Assembly: GCF_000419525.1 (NCBI RefSeq)
Contig: NZ_ATTE01000001.1
Span: 1,116,001-1,180,000 of the forward strand
Direction of reading: 5' to 3'
Source: Leucothrix mucor DSM 2157
Lineage (GTDB): Bacteria; Pseudomonadota; Gammaproteobacteria; Thiotrichales; Thiotrichaceae
Length of the DNA: 64,000 nt
Below, in pieces: positions 62,482 to 64,000 of the stretch (position 1 is the stretch's first letter; each line of letters begins with the position of its first letter). The position numbers and the translations under genes were made by a program. Below the pieces are notes generated by a model. It did no database searches and was not told the origin of the DNA. It worked only from the letters and a program-made list of their open reading frames with translations.

Positions 62482-64000
62482 GGGATTACCTTCAAAAACA
62501 GAGCCGCCAATGGTGGCAGGGTTAGTGAGAGTGATTGTTCAAATCCCATCCAAGGCTTATCTTCCGCTTCGATAATACTGCTATTCCCACAGTTACTACC
62601 AGTGTAATAGGCCGAATCTGTGTTTAGTATTTCTGTATATGAACTTGATTCAGGTATACCGATGCGATAGCCGATGCGTGGAATCGGAGTGAAATTGAAC
62701 AAGCAAACGATGTGATTGCCTTCGCGGTCAAAGCGCAATGCAGAGAGCACCGACTGGTCTGAATCGTTGCAATCAATCCAGCTAAAGCCTTCTCCGGAGA
62801 AGTCCAGATCGTGCAACGCTGTCTCTTCGCAGTACAGTTTGTTCAGGTCTTTAATTAGCAAGCTAATGCCGGCGCGATCAGGTTCGGAGGCGGCTTGCCA
62901 GTTCAACTCAGCTAACTCATTCCATTCTTCAGGCTGGGCAATTTCGCCACCCATAAACATCAGCTTCTTACCCGGATGCGCATACTGCCAAGAGTAGAAC
63001 AGGCGCATATTGGCCAGCTTCTGCCAACGGTCGCCCGGCATTTTTTCATACAGGCTACGCTTGCCGTGAACCACTTCGTCGTGGGATAGCGGCAGTACAA
63101 AGTTCTCGCTGTAAGAGTAGATCTGGCTAAAGGTCAGCTTGTTCTGATGGTACTTACGGTGAACCGGATCTTGCTCAATGTAATCGAGGTTGTCATTCAT
63201 CCAACCCATATTCCACTTCATGGTGAAGCCAAGTCCGCCGAGCTCAATCGGACGTGAAACCATTGGCCAGGAGGTAGATTCCTCAGCCATAGTTAAGGCC
63301 CCAGGTACTTCATGATGCACGATTTGGTTCATTTCACGCAGGAAGGCAACCGCTTCTAAGTTTTCACGACCACCAAATTCATTTGGTATCCATTCGCCTG
63401 CATTACGCGAGTAATCCAAGTACAACATAGAGGCAACCGCATCGACGCGCAGGCCATCGATATGGAATTCTTCCAGCCAGTACAGTGCATTGGCCAGTAA
63501 GAAGTTACGCACTTCATTGCGGCCATAGTTGAAGATCAACGTGCCCCAATCTTTGTGCTCGCCTTTGCGGGTGTCCGCGTGCTCATACAGTGCATCGCCA
63601 TTAAAGCGAGCCAGTGCAAAGCTGTCTTTCGGGAAGTGGGCAGGAACCCAATCCAAAATCACACCAATGCCATTACGGTGACAGCGATCAACGAATTTAC
63701 GTAGCTGATCCGGTGTACCAAAGCGGGCAGAGGGTGCATAGAAGCCAGTCACCTGATAGCCCCAAGACTGATCCAGAGGATGCTCGGAAATCGGCATTAG
63801 CTCGATGTGTGTGTAGCCCATCTCTTTAACGTAGGGAATTAGGCGCTCGCCCAATTCATCCCAGTCATAAAACTCATCCGCTGCGGGGCGCTGCCAAGAG
63901 CCTGCATGAATTTCATAGATAGAGATGGGTTTGTGCTGCCAGTCAAATTTTGCTTTAGCCGTTTGCCAAGCCTCATCCTGCCAATCGTAAGTGTCATCAG
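62478..64000 (-). CDS. glgB: 1,4-alpha-glucan branching enzyme, C-terminal part
   Basis: Makes alpha-1,6 branches in glycogen (GH13). The frame is open to the window end, so the N-terminal part, including the CBM48 domain, is cut off; about 507 residues are visible. Seen are [10 protein letters not shown], the [14 protein letters not shown] region, the nucleophile Asp in [18 protein letters not shown], the acid Glu in MAEESTSWP, and [10 protein letters not shown] with the third carboxylate. The ending [10 protein letters not shown] fits GlgB. First visible gene of the glgB-glgA-glgP operon. Confidence 0.96.
   Translation of the reverse strand, partial: DDTYDWQDEAWQTAKAKFDWQHKPISIYEIHAGSWQRPAADEFYDWDELGERLIPYVKEMGYTHIELMPISEHPLDQSWGYQVTGFYAPSARFGTPDQLRKFVDRCHRNGIGVILDWVPAHFPKDSFALARFNGDALYEHADTRKGEHKDWGTLIFNYGRNEVRNFLLANALYWLEEFHIDGLRVDAVASMLYLDYSRNAGEWIPNEFGGRENLEAVAFLREMNQIVHHEVPGALTMAEESTSWPMVSRPIELGGLGFTMKWNMGWMNDNLDYIEQDPVHRKYHQNKLTFSQIYSYSENFVLPLSHDEVVHGKRSLYEKMPGDRWQKLANMRLFYSWQYAHPGKKLMFMGGEIAQPEEWNELAELNWQAASEPDRAGISLLIKDLNKLYCEETALHDLDFSGEGFSWIDCNDSDQSVLSALRFDREGNHIVCLFNFTPIPRIGYRIGIPESSSYTEILNTDSAYYTGSNCGNSSIIEAEDKPWMGFEQSLSLTLPPLAALFLKVIP

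Noticed and set aside
1-64000. CRISPR arrays, tRNA or rRNA genes, prophage structural genes, origins
   Set aside because: No spaced direct repeats, no tRNA cloverleaf and no phage structural or replication genes were noticed in reading the window.

Overview
The window is chromosomal DNA from a gammaproteobacterium. The genes for sdhCDAB with SdhE, class I fumarase, RimK, ZapE, FeS-BCP photolyase and the arginine transaminase pathway all fit that class. Base composition is moderate in housekeeping genes and visibly more AT-rich in the accessory blocks. A marine heterotroph of the Thiotrichales/Leucothrix kind would fit, but the genus is a guess. No rRNA, tRNA, CRISPR array, prophage or intact insertion sequence was seen.

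Layout. 1-1.5 kb: end of a dTDP-rhamnose operon (rfbD partial, rfbB). 1.6-3.3 kb: adk with a zinc-finger LID, and a CysB-like LysR gene. 3.6-10.3 kb: a respiratory block zapE, sdhAF4, sdhCDAB, sdhE, fumA, in which three genes are homologues of mitochondrial quality-control or complex II assembly factors (AFG1/LACE1, SDHAF4, SDHAF2). 10.4-18 kb: a defence and gene-debris island. It holds a four-gene type II CBASS-like operon on the minus strand (CD-NTase, E2-E1 Cap2, JAMM peptidase Cap3, and a DUF6602 nuclease-like protein as presumed effector), a broken DUF234 ATPase, a TumE/TumA toxin-antitoxin pair, a methyltransferase, an abortive-infection-like gene and a decapitated GNAT gene. 18.1-29.3 kb: ordinary metabolism: DUF808 protein, AEC transporter, MDR dehydrogenase and GST with a divergent LysR, class V aminotransferase, rimK, and a PaaX regulator divergent from paaG and another MDR gene. 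29.4-34.8 kb: an unknown membrane protein, an SDR, a photolyase module (FeS-BCP photolyase, DUF2256, TIGR03643), a periplasmic histidine phosphatase, an ABM monooxygenase and a DCC protein. 34.8-39.4 kb: two tandem paralogous membrane GGDEF-EAL proteins and a small secreted protein. 39.7-43.1 kb: a glutarate module (LysR, gcdH, type III CoA-transferase).

43.2-50.3 kb: a second defence island. It has a two-gene PD-(D/E)XK nuclease plus SF2 helicase module of Hachiman-like architecture, another PD-(D/E)XK protein, an unknown gene split by a frameshift at an A7 run, a DUF4345 membrane protein and a Phd/PIN toxin-antitoxin pair. 50.4-58.4 kb: an LprI-like protein, then a divergent arginine/methylarginine locus: tetR, aruH, aruI and a DDAH-like hydrolase leftward, and a polar amino-acid ABC importer rightward, around a palindromic operator candidate. 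58.5-64 kb: glycogen operon glgB (cut by the window end), glgA, glgP.

The strongest candidates for new biology are the CBASS-like operon, whose E1 half lacks any cysteine where the transfer cysteine is expected and whose effector gene is a DUF6602 protein, and the nuclease-helicase module with its downstream unknown genes. All assignments come from reading motifs in the sequence and from memory of families; no search was run.
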